This document shows, one piece after another, positions 16,040-25,170 of a stretch of 64,000 nucleotides of DNA. This stretch comes from Clostridiales bacterium (GTDB lineage Bacteria > Bacillota > Clostridia > Saccharofermentanales > Saccharofermentanaceae). How positions within the stretch are numbered: position 1 is the stretch's first letter; each line of letters opens with the position of its first letter. The stretch spans positions 62,001 to 126,000 of the forward strand of contig JAFZKB010000023.1 of assembly GCA_017551865.1 (NCBI GenBank), given 5' to 3'. The notes under the pieces are model-generated. The model saw only the letters and a list, made by a program, of their open reading frames with translations, had not been told where the DNA came from and searched no databases. Made by a program: the position numbers and the translations under genes.

Positions 16040-18655
16040 TCAATTGATGAGTTCCGGAGAAGGCTTTGAGAAAAGGTATCCCTGAGAAAAATCTACATCG
16101 TAACTGATGATCTTCTGCTGGATCTCTTCATTCTCTACGTATTCGGCAATAATACTGATATTGGAAGACGACATGTTCTTCCAGCCTGAAATGAGGGCCA
16201 GAAGATTCTCGGATTCCTGATTCTCACAGCAGTAACGGATAATGGAACCATCGATCTTCAGGTAATCGGAATGGATACTCAGAAGATGCTGCAGATTGGA
16301 AAAACCGGAACCGAAATCATCGATCGCGATCATGCCGCCGAGCTCATGGACACGGTCAACGAATCCGACCAGCTCGTTATAGTCGTCGATATCTTCACTC
16401 TCGAGGATCTCGAACACGAAGTTTTCCGGGAAAGGCACCTGCGAAAGGTTATCGTAGATAAGTTCGAGGACCTCTTTATTCTTGATATCACGGATACTGA
16501 TATTGATGCTGACTGATCTGTCCTCTTCATCTCTGAAACGGTCGAATACCTTCCGGATCATGATCTTGGAGAGCGCATCGTAAAGAACGCCGAAGCTTCT
16601 GGCGACTTCGAGGAAGCTTCCCGGGAAATAGATCTTCCCGTTCTCATCTTCGATACGCATCAGAGATTCGTAGTGATGGATCCTGCCTTCGCGGTTATCG
16701 TGGATACCCTGGAAATACGGGATCACTTTGTCGTTGTTGATCGCATAGTTGATGACGTTCACGAGATGGTACTTCTCACGGATGCTCTCCTCGTCGAGGA
16801 TATCTTCTTCTGTGGCCTCATGCACATAGAACTGGATGTTCTTATTCCTCATCTCAAGACGGGAGGAATAATACATCGACTGGTAGTTGTCTTCCGTACA
16901 ACCGTCAATGACGCAGAAGATCGGGACAATGGCGATGAGCTCCTCCGTATAGTCGAACAGTTCTTTTTGGAGAGATTCCATATCGCGGACGAAATTCGAC
17001 AGCGTCGTGCGATACGACGGGACCGCCAGCGCGACCATCCACTGGTCGAGAAGATACATGCGGAATTTCCTGCTGTTGGCGAAGTTCAGGCATTTTCTGA
17101 TGTAATCCTTATAGGTCAGGTCAACGAGGTGGGCAGAGAATACTCTTTCCATCTCGGACTGTTCGAGGACATTGATGATACAGATTCGGTCAAAGCCCTT
17201 GATCTTGATATCGATGCTGAGTGCCGCCTCATTCGGGATCTCCTCGCTCTTGGAATAGAGGATGATCCTCTCGCATTCTCTTACGAAAGACAGGATCTTC
17301 TCGGCTTCCTTCTTATCTTCCCTCTTTTCAAGCTCCGCTTCGATCTCCACGAGGATATTGAGCATGGTACGGTTGTCCTGCGCCAGAGACTCGGTATGCG
17401 AGAATGCATACGGGTTATATTCCTGGGTATAGGGCTTTTCACCCATGACCGATACGACAAAAGCACCGGTACCGATAGTATTTCTACCGTTGGAATGGAG
17501 GATCTCACCGGCCGTTACGCAGCCGCAGAGATTGGAATTCTCATAAGGGGCCAGCTCCCACTTGGCACAGCCGAGGTAGGAAGAACATCTGGCAAAACTC
17601 GTATATCCGAAGAGAGTCTCCGCCTTCGGGAAATTCTCGATCCGCTGGAAAAGCGCCCTGCTGTCCGCCAGGATCTTGCCGTCATAGATAAAGGCTCTCT
17701 GCAGCATCTTCCCGGGCTTAATGTTATAGCCGGCGAAGAGATATTCTTTCTTCGTTTTCGTATCCAGATCGTCCCTAAGGGAATACTCTTTCATGTTGGA
17801 AGGATCTCCTCGGAGGAAGATCTGCTCCAGGCTCGCATCTTTTCTATAGTTCAGATGGACCGGGACATCCTGGTCATCGGCATATACATACGGGAAAAGA
17901 TACAGGAGCTCCGGGTGGGCCGCCAGGGCATTACTGATGCCCAGCTGGCAGGAATCCACTGCATCATCCCCGTTAAATGTCAGGATGCAGGACTTGAAAG
18001 AATCCGTGATCTCGACCGGTTCTCCGATCACCTGAGCACCGGTCGCATAGGACGAAAAGCTCTCGAGTTTTTCGCCGGACAGCGCCGCAATCAGGATCGC
18101 CCGGTCAGACCAGCCGTTCTCATTAAAGACGAAGCCGTTTTCTGTATCTCCCAGCTGTCCGGACTGCGGAAGCGAAGCGATACCGCCGGTCATAGGAATG
18201 CTCGGGAAGAAGTCATTGCAGCGTTCCACGAACTGGAACACGTCCTTGAACTGGCCCGAGAAGAAAGTAAGAAGGAGCCGCGTATCATCGCGGATGAACT
18301 CCTTCTTGATCTGTCCGCAGAGCATATCAACAGGAAGCGGGATACCGTTATATTCATCGACGATCGGGATCATGGCCGAGCGTACACGCGCCTCGGACAT
18401 GGTGGACACAGAGATCACGCAGCGGTTCAGTGCATAGTTGCCTTTGTTAATGACCGCTGAACAGCTCGTACCGAAAATGACCGCATTAGGGACAAGGTCT
18501 TTGATAAACCGGGCGAGATCGACGGCTTCATCCGCAAGATGGATCGCCGTGTGGATGCGAATCAGGATATCGCCCTGTTCAGCCGAAAGATTCAGCTGTT
18601 TCAGAGTGCTCGACAGCCTTGCCTTGGAGATGTACTGGAAGTTCCAGGTAAACAT
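16040..18655 (-). CDS. FIST-domain sensor with degenerate GGDEF-like region and intact EAL phosphodiesterase domain
   Basis: This 871-residue protein starts with FIST_N and FIST_C sensory regions (about 1-400; FGTSCSAVINKG and MTGGIASLPQSG are typical). A middle part follows (about 430-620) with a degenerate GGDEF-like stretch and no GG(D/E)EF motif. An EAL domain occupies about 640-870. The EAL residues for c-di-GMP hydrolysis are present: YESLMR, SINISIRD, FEILESE, IDDFGSGFSN, YLKIDGS, IAEYVEN and QGYLFSKP. It should break down c-di-GMP in response to a small ligand, and FIST domains are thought to bind amino acids. The downstream sensor gene, 43 bp away, probably shares the transcript. GGAGG lies about 11 nt before the ATG. 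Confidence 0.87.
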   Translation of the reverse strand: MFTWNFQYISKARLSSTLKQLNLSAEQGDILIRIHTAIHLADEAVDLARFIKDLVPNAVIFGTSCSAVINKGNYALNRCVISVSTMSEARVRSAMIPIVDEYNGIPLPVDMLCGQIKKEFIRDDTRLLLTFFSGQFKDVFQFVERCNDFFPSIPMTGGIASLPQSGQLGDTENGFVFNENGWSDRAILIAALSGEKLESFSSYATGAQVIGEPVEITDSFKSCILTFNGDDAVDSCQLGISNALAAHPELLYLFPYVYADDQDVPVHLNYRKDASLEQIFLRGDPSNMKEYSLRDDLDTKTKKEYLFAGYNIKPGKMLQRAFIYDGKILADSRALFQRIENFPKAETLFGYTSFARCSSYLGCAKWELAPYENSNLCGCVTAGEILHSNGRNTIGTGAFVVSVMGEKPYTQEYNPYAFSHTESLAQDNRTMLNILVEIEAELEKREDKKEAEKILSFVRECERIILYSKSEEIPNEAALSIDIKIKGFDRICIINVLEQSEMERVFSAHLVDLTYKDYIRKCLNFANSRKFRMYLLDQWMVALAVPSYRTTLSNFVRDMESLQKELFDYTEELIAIVPIFCVIDGCTEDNYQSMYYSSRLEMRNKNIQFYVHEATEEDILDEESIREKYHLVNVINYAINNDKVIPYFQGIHDNREGRIHHYESLMRIEDENGKIYFPGSFLEVARSFGVLYDALSKIMIRKVFDRFRDEEDRSVSINISIRDIKNKEVLELIYDNLSQVPFPENFVFEILESEDIDDYNELVGFVDRVHELGGMIAIDDFGSGFSNLQHLLSIHSDYLKIDGSIIRYCCENQESENLLALISGWKNMSSSNISIIAEYVENEEIQQKIISYDVDFSQGYLFSKPSPELIN

Positions 18656-18806
18656 GAATCACCGCTCCTCCCTATGCATTATTCCCTTTCTATTATACTC
18701 TGCATTTCCTCGGAATTCACGCTCTAAATTAAAGGATTTTGATAATAAACCGTTAAGAAACGACTAGGTTCCTTTACGTCTCCCATTGTTTTTATCAGGC
18801 ATGAAT

Positions 18807-18835
18807 TGTATTTCCAAAGGGAGCGTTATAGAATA
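18807..18835 (+). promoter_or_regulatory. Probable promoter of the butyrate kinase operon
   Basis: TTGTAT (18807-18812) and TAGAAT (18830-18835) are 17 bp apart. This gives a leader of about 30 nt before the ATG at 18872, in which AGGAG (18857-18861) is the ribosome binding site. Confidence 0.5.
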
Positions 18836-18871
18836 CATTTGAATTTTTGTAACTATAGGAGACTATATAGT

Positions 18872-19993
18872 ATGTCGGAAGAGAAAAAGTATAAACTGCT
18901 GATCATTAATCCGGGTTCCACCTCGACCAAGGTGAGCCTTTTTGAAAACGAGACCTCAGTCTTCGAGAAAAGCCTGTTTCACGATGCGGACGTCCTCTTA
19001 AAGTTCCCCCACGTCAACGATCAGATGCCCTTCCGGTATGAGGTCATCCTGAATATGTTAAAAGAAGAAGGCTATGCGGTGGAAGAGATCGATGTATTCG
19101 TCGGACGCGGCGGTTCTGCCTGCACACAGCCCGGCGGCATCACGAAGATCGACCAGAAGCTGTATGACGATACTGTCGCAGCGGTCGGCGGAAGTGAGCA
19201 CCCGGCCAAGCTCGGCGTCATGCTCGCCTGGAAGTTCGCGCAGGAATTTCATAAGCCTGCCTTCACTCTGAACCCGACAAATGTGGACGAGTATTGCGAC
19301 TATGCCCGCCTTACCGGTATCCGCGGCATCTACCGCGTATCCCACTCCCACGTGCTGAACCAGAAAGCGGTCGCCGAGTACCATGCCGAGCATGTTCTCG
19401 GGAAGCGTTATGAAGATTGCAACTTTGTTGTGGCACATATTGATGGAGGTATTACCGTAAGTGCCCATAACCATGGTAAAATGGTAGATGGAAATATGGG
19501 CGCAGACGGCGAAGGTGCATTCACTCCAACACGTATCGGCAGCGTACCGGTGCTGGCGCTCCTGGATTATATCGAGGAGCACTCTGTGGCGGATGTACGT
19601 CTGCGCTGCTCCCGCGCCGGCGGCTTCGTAGATCTTTTCGGCACAGCAAATGCAGATACGATCCACGAGATGCTGGAAAAGGGAGATAAGAAGGCGGATC
19701 TGGTTTGGAATACCATGCTCTATCAGATCTGCAAGATGATCGGCGAGATGAGCTGTGTCCTCTGCGGACAGGTGGATGGTATCCTCCTGACCGGCGGACT
19801 TCTCCGTTTTGCCGATGTAAAAGAAACTATCGAAAAACGTTGTGGTTGGATCGCTCCGATCTTCTCCTATCCGGGAGAAATGGAGCAGGAAGCCCTGGCG
19901 ATCCCCGCCCTCAAAGTCATGCAGGGCAAGATCACCGCGCAGACATATTCCGGCAAGGATGTGTGGCAGGGTTTCCCGGGTGTAGAGTTTTAA
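18872..19993 (+). CDS. buk: Butyrate kinase
   Basis: This 373-residue protein belongs to the acetate/butyrate/propionate kinase family. It carries the butyrate kinase form of the first nucleotide motif, LIINPGSTSTKVSLF, whereas acetate kinases read N-x-G-S-S-S-x-K. VAHIDGGITVSAHNHGKMVDG and ILLTGGLLRF are the later ATPase-fold motifs. The enzyme makes ATP and butyrate from butyryl phosphate and ADP, the last step of one butyrate route in clostridia. The ATG at 18872 follows AGGAG; an open frame from 18806 lacks support. A phosphate acyltransferase gene follows after 30 bp, so the two form an acyl-phosphate module. That neighbour resembles Pta rather than Ptb. Confidence 0.92.
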   Translation: MSEEKKYKLLIINPGSTSTKVSLFENETSVFEKSLFHDADVLLKFPHVNDQMPFRYEVILNMLKEEGYAVEEIDVFVGRGGSACTQPGGITKIDQKLYDDTVAAVGGSEHPAKLGVMLAWKFAQEFHKPAFTLNPTNVDEYCDYARLTGIRGIYRVSHSHVLNQKAVAEYHAEHVLGKRYEDCNFVVAHIDGGITVSAHNHGKMVDGNMGADGEGAFTPTRIGSVPVLALLDYIEEHSVADVRLRCSRAGGFVDLFGTANADTIHEMLEKGDKKADLVWNTMLYQICKMIGEMSCVLCGQVDGILLTGGLLRFADVKETIEKRCGWIAPIFSYPGEMEQEALAIPALKVMQGKITAQTYSGKDVWQGFPGVEF

Positions 19994-20023
19994 GATAGGA
20001 AAAAGTTTGGGAGGAAAAACGCT

Positions 20024-21016
20024 ATGAGCATGCTTACGAAGATCAAAGCCAAAGCCAGAGCTAACGTCAAGCGCATCGTACTGCCGGAAGGTGATGAGCC
20101 GCGTACAGTGAAGGCCGCCGTGGAGATCGTAAATGACGGACTGGCCGTCCCGGTCCTTCTGGGGGATCCGGAAAAGATCAGCGCCGTCGCTAAGGAACAG
20201 GGAGTGGATCTTGGAAATATCGAGATCATCGATCCCGCCAATAATGAGAAGAAAGAAGACTACGCCGCGGTTCTTTTCGAGCTGAGAAAGGCTAAGGGCG
20301 TGACCGAGGAGATCGCTGCGAAGATGATCCTGGATCCGATGTATTTCGGCATCATGATGGTCAAGCAGGGCGATGCGGACGGACTCGTATCCGGTGCTGT
20401 GCACACCACGGGAGATATGCTTCGTCCGGCACTTCAGATCATCAAAGCCAAGCCCGGTATGTCTATCGTTTCGAGCAGTTTCCTGATGGAGTGCCCGAAC
20501 AAGGAACTCGGTGAGGATGGACTTCTGGTATATGCCGACTGTGTCGTGAATCCGTGCCCGAATGCCCAGGAACTGGCACAGATCGCCGTATCTGCAGCAG
20601 AGACCGCCAGAGTCCTCTGCGGTATTGAGGAGCCGAGAGTCGCGCTTCTTTCGTTTTCCACGAAGGGCAGCGCCAAGCACGATCTCGTCAGCAAGGTCCA
20701 GGAAGCGACTGCACTTGCCCACGAGATGGCCCCGGATCTTCTCCTCGATGGTGAACTTCAGTTCGATGCGGCACTTGTCCCGGAGATCGCTGCTTCCAAA
20801 GCACCGGGAAGTCCAGTCGGCGGACGCGCCAATGTCCTGATCTTCCCGGATCTTCAGGCCGGCAACATCGGTTATAAGATCACACAGCGCATCGGCAATG
20901 CAGACTGCTTTGCCGTACTTCAGGGCCTGGCCAAGCCCTGTAACGATCTGTCCCGCGGATGCTCCGTCGAGGATATCGTGAACACGGTTGCCATGACAGC
21001 CGTGCAGGCTCAGTAA
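20024..21016 (+). CDS. pta: Phosphate acetyltransferase (Pta-type), paired with butyrate kinase
   Basis: This 330-residue protein matches phosphate acetyltransferase in length and motifs: [20 protein letters not shown] at the start, [40 protein letters not shown], and [18 protein letters not shown] near the end. It interconverts acetyl-CoA plus phosphate with acetyl phosphate plus CoA. Phosphotransbutyrylases are shorter (about 300 residues) and begin differently. GGGAGG lies 9 nt before the ATG. Since its operon partner is a butyrate kinase, it may also accept butyryl-CoA, or an acetate kinase may lie elsewhere in the genome. The next gene starts 52 bp downstream behind its own AAAGGAG site. 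Confidence 0.9.
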   Translation: MSMLTKIKAKARANVKRIVLPEGDEPRTVKAAVEIVNDGLAVPVLLGDPEKISAVAKEQGVDLGNIEIIDPANNEKKEDYAAVLFELRKAKGVTEEIAAKMILDPMYFGIMMVKQGDADGLVSGAVHTTGDMLRPALQIIKAKPGMSIVSSSFLMECPNKELGEDGLLVYADCVVNPCPNAQELAQIAVSAAETARVLCGIEEPRVALLSFSTKGSAKHDLVSKVQEATALAHEMAPDLLLDGELQFDAALVPEIAASKAPGSPVGGRANVLIFPDLQAGNIGYKITQRIGNADCFAVLQGLAKPCNDLSRGCSVEDIVNTVAMTAVQAQ

Positions 21017-21068
21017 TTATCGGTTATCATTAAGAAGATAATAGTATCAACACAGTAAAGGAGACATT

Positions 21069-22988
21069 ATGAACAAGAGACTACTAAGTGTAATTCTAAG
21101 TGCGATGATGCTTTTCACCTGTTCCGGTATCGTATGTGCCTCGGAGGATCCTTCCGACGCGCAGATTTCGGATCCCATCGAGATCTCTCTCGATACTTCA
21201 GAGGAAGAAGATTTTTCGAACTTTGACAACGATGCGGCATTTGATGCCTATGTTGACGAAGCTTTCGAAAACGGCGAGCTTCCGACCGAGATCGAGATCG
21301 ACGATATCGATAACGCAGGTGCCACCCGCTATGCAAAAAGACTGACCGGGTTAGATCTGACACTTTATAAGCTGCTCGGAAAGAAGATCGTTTCTGTAGC
21401 CAACGGAAGCCTTACTTCTACCGTTTTTTCTTTCAGCCTTTCTGACATGGGCCTGAAGTCGGAATATACTGCCGCAGAACTCGGCGTATCCGGCAAACTT
21501 TATGACTTCGACACCTATCAGTACACGGATGCATGCATTAATGCCGTACAGAAAAAGTTCGGCATCAGCCCCAGCAAGATCATTTACGGACTTCTCGAAG
21601 ACTGCCCGTATGAGATGTACTGGTTTGACAAGACCTATGGATTTGATATCGACAGCCTTCAGATCCAGGTAGAACAAAGAAGCGGCAAGCAGTACCTGAA
21701 GCTGCTCGGTTCTTATTCCTTTAAGCTTCCGGTCGCAAAAGAGTACTCCTACGCCGGCAGGACCGGTACCTATGTAATGGGTGCCACACCGGCCAAGGTA
21801 AAGACCGCGATCACCAACGCCAACAACATCATTAAGAAGTACGAAAACTCCGTTGACTACTACAAGATGCTCGGTTATAAGAACGAGATCGGTCTTCTCA
21901 ACACATACAACATGGCCGCAGTCGATGAGAACTGGGACTATGGTAATGCATGGCAGCTGATCTGGGTATTCGACGGCGACAAGAGCACGAACGTCGTCTG
22001 CGAAGGTTATGCAAAGGCTTTCCGTTATCTCTGCGACCGCACTAAGTTCAACGATCCGAATGTATACTGCACCTGCGTGACCGGTGAAGTTACTCACGAC
22101 GGAGAAGGCGGAGCACACATGTGGAACGTCGTACATATGGGCAACGGAAAGAACTATCTCGTCGACCCGACCTGGTGCGATTCCGAGATCTCGACAACTC
22201 CTTCCAACGACTATTTCATGAGAGGATACACCTCTTACCTGAAGGTTAAAGAGAGAGATCCTCAGACCCGTACAAGCTATGAGACCATGCAGTATTCTTT
22301 CAAGACACCGTATGGCACAACGACATATACCTACGACTACTACACGATCTATATGTATCCTCTGGCTTCCGGCGCTCTTTATCTCGCCAACAGCAACTAC
22401 CAGCTGTCTTCTCCGACAAGCACACCGAAGAATCTGGCGATCTCCGGACTGAGAGCCGCTTCTGCCGGCAAGAACAAGGTCAAGCTCACATGGGCAGCGA
22501 CCGAAGGCGCTGACGGTTATCTGGTCTATGGCCAGAAGAATGGCAAATATGCTTATGTCGGCATGACCACAACAGGCACATCTTTCACCGATACAAAGGC
22601 GATCAGCAGTGATTACAACTACTACTGGGTATTCCCGTACTATCTGGATGCGAACGACAACATGCGTCCGGGCAAGTGCGCCAAGTACGTATTCGCCAAG
22701 GGTGTCTGCCCGGCAGTTACGAACCTGAAGGCTTCTTCCGTCAAGGGCGGCGTCAAGCTCACCTGGACCGCTTCTGCAGGCGCTGAAGGATATCTCGTAT
22801 ATGGAATCGTAAACGGCCAGCCGTACAAGTATCTCGGCATGACCACCAAGGGCACCACTTTCACGGATTCGAAGGCTTCCGCGACAGATTTCAACTATTA
22901 CTGGGTATATCCTTACTTTAAGGATGCCAGCGGAAACATGGTCGTAGGTCTTACCGGAAAGTACACTTACGGACGTGCGCTGAAGTAA
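21069..22988 (+). CDS. Secreted transglutaminase-like protein with two FN3-like repeats (paralogue 2)
   Basis: This 639-residue secreted protein has a signal peptide (VILSAMMLFTCSGIVCA) and an acidic stretch, then the same helical region as its paralogues. The transglutaminase-like core has CEGYAKAF (Cys near 310), AHMWNVVHMG (His near 350) and YLVDPTWCDS (Asp near 365), the common Cys-His-Asp order. Two C-terminal repeats of about 90 residues follow, with GADGYLVYGQ / YYWVFPY and GAEGYLVYGI / YYWVYPY. AAAGGAG precedes the ATG. It lies 52 bp after pta, so read-through is possible. The next gene is a close paralogue in the same direction, which points to tandem duplication. Confidence 0.86.
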   Translation: MNKRLLSVILSAMMLFTCSGIVCASEDPSDAQISDPIEISLDTSEEEDFSNFDNDAAFDAYVDEAFENGELPTEIEIDDIDNAGATRYAKRLTGLDLTLYKLLGKKIVSVANGSLTSTVFSFSLSDMGLKSEYTAAELGVSGKLYDFDTYQYTDACINAVQKKFGISPSKIIYGLLEDCPYEMYWFDKTYGFDIDSLQIQVEQRSGKQYLKLLGSYSFKLPVAKEYSYAGRTGTYVMGATPAKVKTAITNANNIIKKYENSVDYYKMLGYKNEIGLLNTYNMAAVDENWDYGNAWQLIWVFDGDKSTNVVCEGYAKAFRYLCDRTKFNDPNVYCTCVTGEVTHDGEGGAHMWNVVHMGNGKNYLVDPTWCDSEISTTPSNDYFMRGYTSYLKVKERDPQTRTSYETMQYSFKTPYGTTTYTYDYYTIYMYPLASGALYLANSNYQLSSPTSTPKNLAISGLRAASAGKNKVKLTWAATEGADGYLVYGQKNGKYAYVGMTTTGTSFTDTKAISSDYNYYWVFPYYLDANDNMRPGKCAKYVFAKGVCPAVTNLKASSVKGGVKLTWTASAGAEGYLVYGIVNGQPYKYLGMTTKGTTFTDSKASATDFNYYWVYPYFKDASGNMVVGLTGKYTYGRALK

Positions 22989-23031
22989 AAAGCACACTTT
23001 CAGACGTGCATTAAAGTAAAAAACTGAATAT

Positions 23032-23150
23032 CTCCTCCTTGCAGGATCGGATCTTTTCGATTGTTAAACTGTGTCAATGAAAATAGACACAGTTAGGACA
23101 CAAGTTCGTGCTAACATATCGATTACAGGTACTTTTGTAGCAAGGAGGAG
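23032..23150 (+). promoter_or_regulatory. Structured leader that can sequester the ribosome binding site of paralogue 3
   Basis: CTCCTCCTTGC (23032-23042) is perfectly complementary to GCAAGGAGGAG (23140-23150), which contains the Shine-Dalgarno sequence of the gene starting at 23157. The 97 nt between them hold further stems: AACTGTGTC/GACACAGTT (23067-23075 with 23086-23094, 9 bp perfect), TTAGGACAC with GTGCTAA just after it, and TACA/TGTA. A closing stem around several hairpins, with the ribosome binding site in its 3' arm, is the layout of a translational riboswitch or protein-responsive leader. It matches no class I recognise. The transcription start is not clear, so the 5' arm might not be in the mRNA. 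Confidence 0.5.
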
Positions 23151-23156
23151 ATTTTT

Positions 23157-25079
23157 ATGTTCAAAAAATGGGGATCATGGATCCTTAGTATCGCTCTTAT
23201 CGTCTCCATTACAGGATCAGCCGTCCTGGCAGACAGCGATACTTCGGATAACGTTATATACATAGAAAGTGAGGAGAAGATCCTCACACCGCAGGCAGAC
23301 GAGCTCGATAACGAAGCACTTTTTGAAGCGTATGCCGAAAGTGCTTTTGAAGAAGGAAAACTTCCTTCGGCGATCGAGATCGATGACACTTCCCGAAGTG
23401 GCGCCAACCGTTCCGGAAATGCCCTCAAAGGGACCGATTCCAATATCTACAAGTTCCTGGCGGCGAAAATCGTGTCTGTCGCAAATGGCGACATCACGAA
23501 CACCGAGTTCAACATGCGCCTGTCGGATATGGGTCATAAGTTGAAGTATACCGCTACTGAGTTAGGGTTTGCCGGAGAATTTCCCGTAGACGGCTCCCAA
23601 ATCCTTCCCGAGAAAGACCTCTTTCGCGTACAGGAAAAGCTGACCGGCAATATCCCGCTCGTCCTCAACTCCCTGTTGGCCGATTATCCATATGAGATGT
23701 ACTGGTATGACATCACTGCCGGTATCAGGTACAGTACCTTCGGTTTTTCCTACAATTACGACAATAATCTCGAAGATTATGTCTTCTATCTGGTAGATAA
23801 GGATTACACTTTCTCTTTCCCGATAGCCGGTGATTTCTCCGCCTCCGGAAAAGAGGGAACTTTCCAGATGGGTGCTATCTCCACGAAGCTGAAGAACTCC
23901 ATCGCAAATGCCAACGCGATCGTTTCAAAGTATAAGAGTTCTACTGACTACGACAAGCTGAAGGGATATAAAAACGAAGTAGGAAACCTCAACGTCTATA
24001 ACACGCCGGCCAGTCAGGGACAGTACACATATAACTACGGAAATCCGTGGCAGCTGATCTGGGTCTTCGACGGCGACACCAGCACAAATGTCGTATGCGA
24101 AGGCTATGCCAAAGCGTACCAGTATCTTTGCGACAGAACGACGTTCTCCGATTCTCGGATCTACTGCTCCTCTGTCTCGGGTCTCGTCGCGTCAGCCGGA
24201 TCCGGCGGCGGGCATATGTGGAATATCGTGCACATGGGCGACGGGAAGAACTACCTCGTCGATGCCACCTGGTGTGACAGCGAATACAGTTCCGGCCCCA
24301 CCAACGACTATTTTATGAGAGGGTATGCGAAATCCGAAACCATCAGCACCACGGATGAATACGGAGCCGACTTAACCACCATTAGATACAGCATCAAGGT
24401 CGGAAATTCCTACACCTACTACGAGTTCGATTCGCGCTCTGTTTACACCTATACCCTCAACGGGATCCTGAAACTCTCAAGCACGGATTTCGATCCGTCT
24501 TCTTCGATCACTCCGCCGCAGGATCTTGCGATCTCCGGCCTTACGGCTGTCTCCGCAGGAAAGAATAAGGTCAGGCTCTCCTGGAGTGCTGTTTCCGGTG
24601 CGGACGGATACCTCGTCTATGGACAGAAGGACAAGAAATACGGGTATGTCGGCATGACCACTAAAGGCACGACTTTTACGGATACAAAAGCACTGAGCGG
24701 CGACTATAACTTCTACTGGGTATTCCCGTATTATCTCGATGCCAACGATAAGATGCATCCGGGAAAATGCGCGAAGTATGTCTATGCTAAGGGTGTCTGC
24801 CCGGCAGCTTCCGGCCTTAAGGCCTCTTCCGTCAAGGGCGGCGTCAAAATCACATGGAACGCCTCCACAGACGCAGAAGGTTATCTGATCTATGGTATCG
24901 TGGACGGAAAACCCTACGGATATGTGGGCATGACCACGAAGGGCACAACTTTTACGGATAAGACCGCATCTTCCACACAGTACAATTACTACTGGGTCTA
25001 TCCTTACTTCAAGGATGATTCCGGAAATCTGGTCGTCGGCCTTACCGGAAAGTATACCTACGGACGTGCACTGGCATAG
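23157..25079 (+). CDS. Secreted transglutaminase-like protein with two FN3-like repeats (paralogue 3)
   Basis: This 640-residue protein has a signal peptide (WILSIALIVSITGSAVLA), the shared helical region, and a transglutaminase-like core. The core has CEGYAKAY (Cys near 314), GHMWNIVHMG (His near 355) and YLVDATWCDS (Asp near 368), followed by two FN3-like repeats ending YYWVFPY-like and YYWVYPY. It is closest to paralogue 2, 168 bp upstream. The ribosome binding site AAGGAGGAG lies 6 nt before the ATG and can pair with an upstream anti-sequence, so translation may be controlled. A strong terminator follows. The role is inferred as a cell-surface or extracellular enzyme acting on proteins or peptides. 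Confidence 0.86.
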   Translation: MFKKWGSWILSIALIVSITGSAVLADSDTSDNVIYIESEEKILTPQADELDNEALFEAYAESAFEEGKLPSAIEIDDTSRSGANRSGNALKGTDSNIYKFLAAKIVSVANGDITNTEFNMRLSDMGHKLKYTATELGFAGEFPVDGSQILPEKDLFRVQEKLTGNIPLVLNSLLADYPYEMYWYDITAGIRYSTFGFSYNYDNNLEDYVFYLVDKDYTFSFPIAGDFSASGKEGTFQMGAISTKLKNSIANANAIVSKYKSSTDYDKLKGYKNEVGNLNVYNTPASQGQYTYNYGNPWQLIWVFDGDTSTNVVCEGYAKAYQYLCDRTTFSDSRIYCSSVSGLVASAGSGGGHMWNIVHMGDGKNYLVDATWCDSEYSSGPTNDYFMRGYAKSETISTTDEYGADLTTIRYSIKVGNSYTYYEFDSRSVYTYTLNGILKLSSTDFDPSSSITPPQDLAISGLTAVSAGKNKVRLSWSAVSGADGYLVYGQKDKKYGYVGMTTKGTTFTDTKALSGDYNFYWVFPYYLDANDKMHPGKCAKYVYAKGVCPAASGLKASSVKGGVKITWNASTDAEGYLIYGIVDGKPYGYVGMTTKGTTFTDKTASSTQYNYYWVYPYFKDDSGNLVVGLTGKYTYGRALA

Positions 25080-25106
25080 TACCGGATCTTTTCACTAAGA
25101 AACATG

Positions 25107-25148
25107 AAAAAGCCGGAGGCGGGGACATCCTGCTTCCGGCTTTTCTTT
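25107..25148. terminator. Bidirectional intrinsic terminator
   Basis: AAAAAGCCGGA (25107-25117) pairs with TCCGGCTTTT (25135-25144) with A-rich and T-rich flanks on the two sides. It sits between the convergent ends of paralogue 3 and the DUF6273-type lipoprotein gene and can serve both. Confidence 0.88.
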
Positions 25149-25170
25149 TCATGTAGTAAATGCTTAAGCC

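Noticed and set aside
16673-18460. 595-residue open frame on the plus strand
   Set aside because: It lies fully antisense to the FIST-EAL gene, which has clear domains and a ribosome binding site. The plus-strand product has no recognisable motif.
19058-20722. 554-residue open frame on the minus strand
   Set aside because: Antisense shadow of butyrate kinase and phosphate acetyltransferase; it spans both genes and their gap.
21351-22997. 548-residue open frame on the minus strand
   Set aside because: Antisense shadow of transglutaminase-like paralogue 2 caused by its codon bias.
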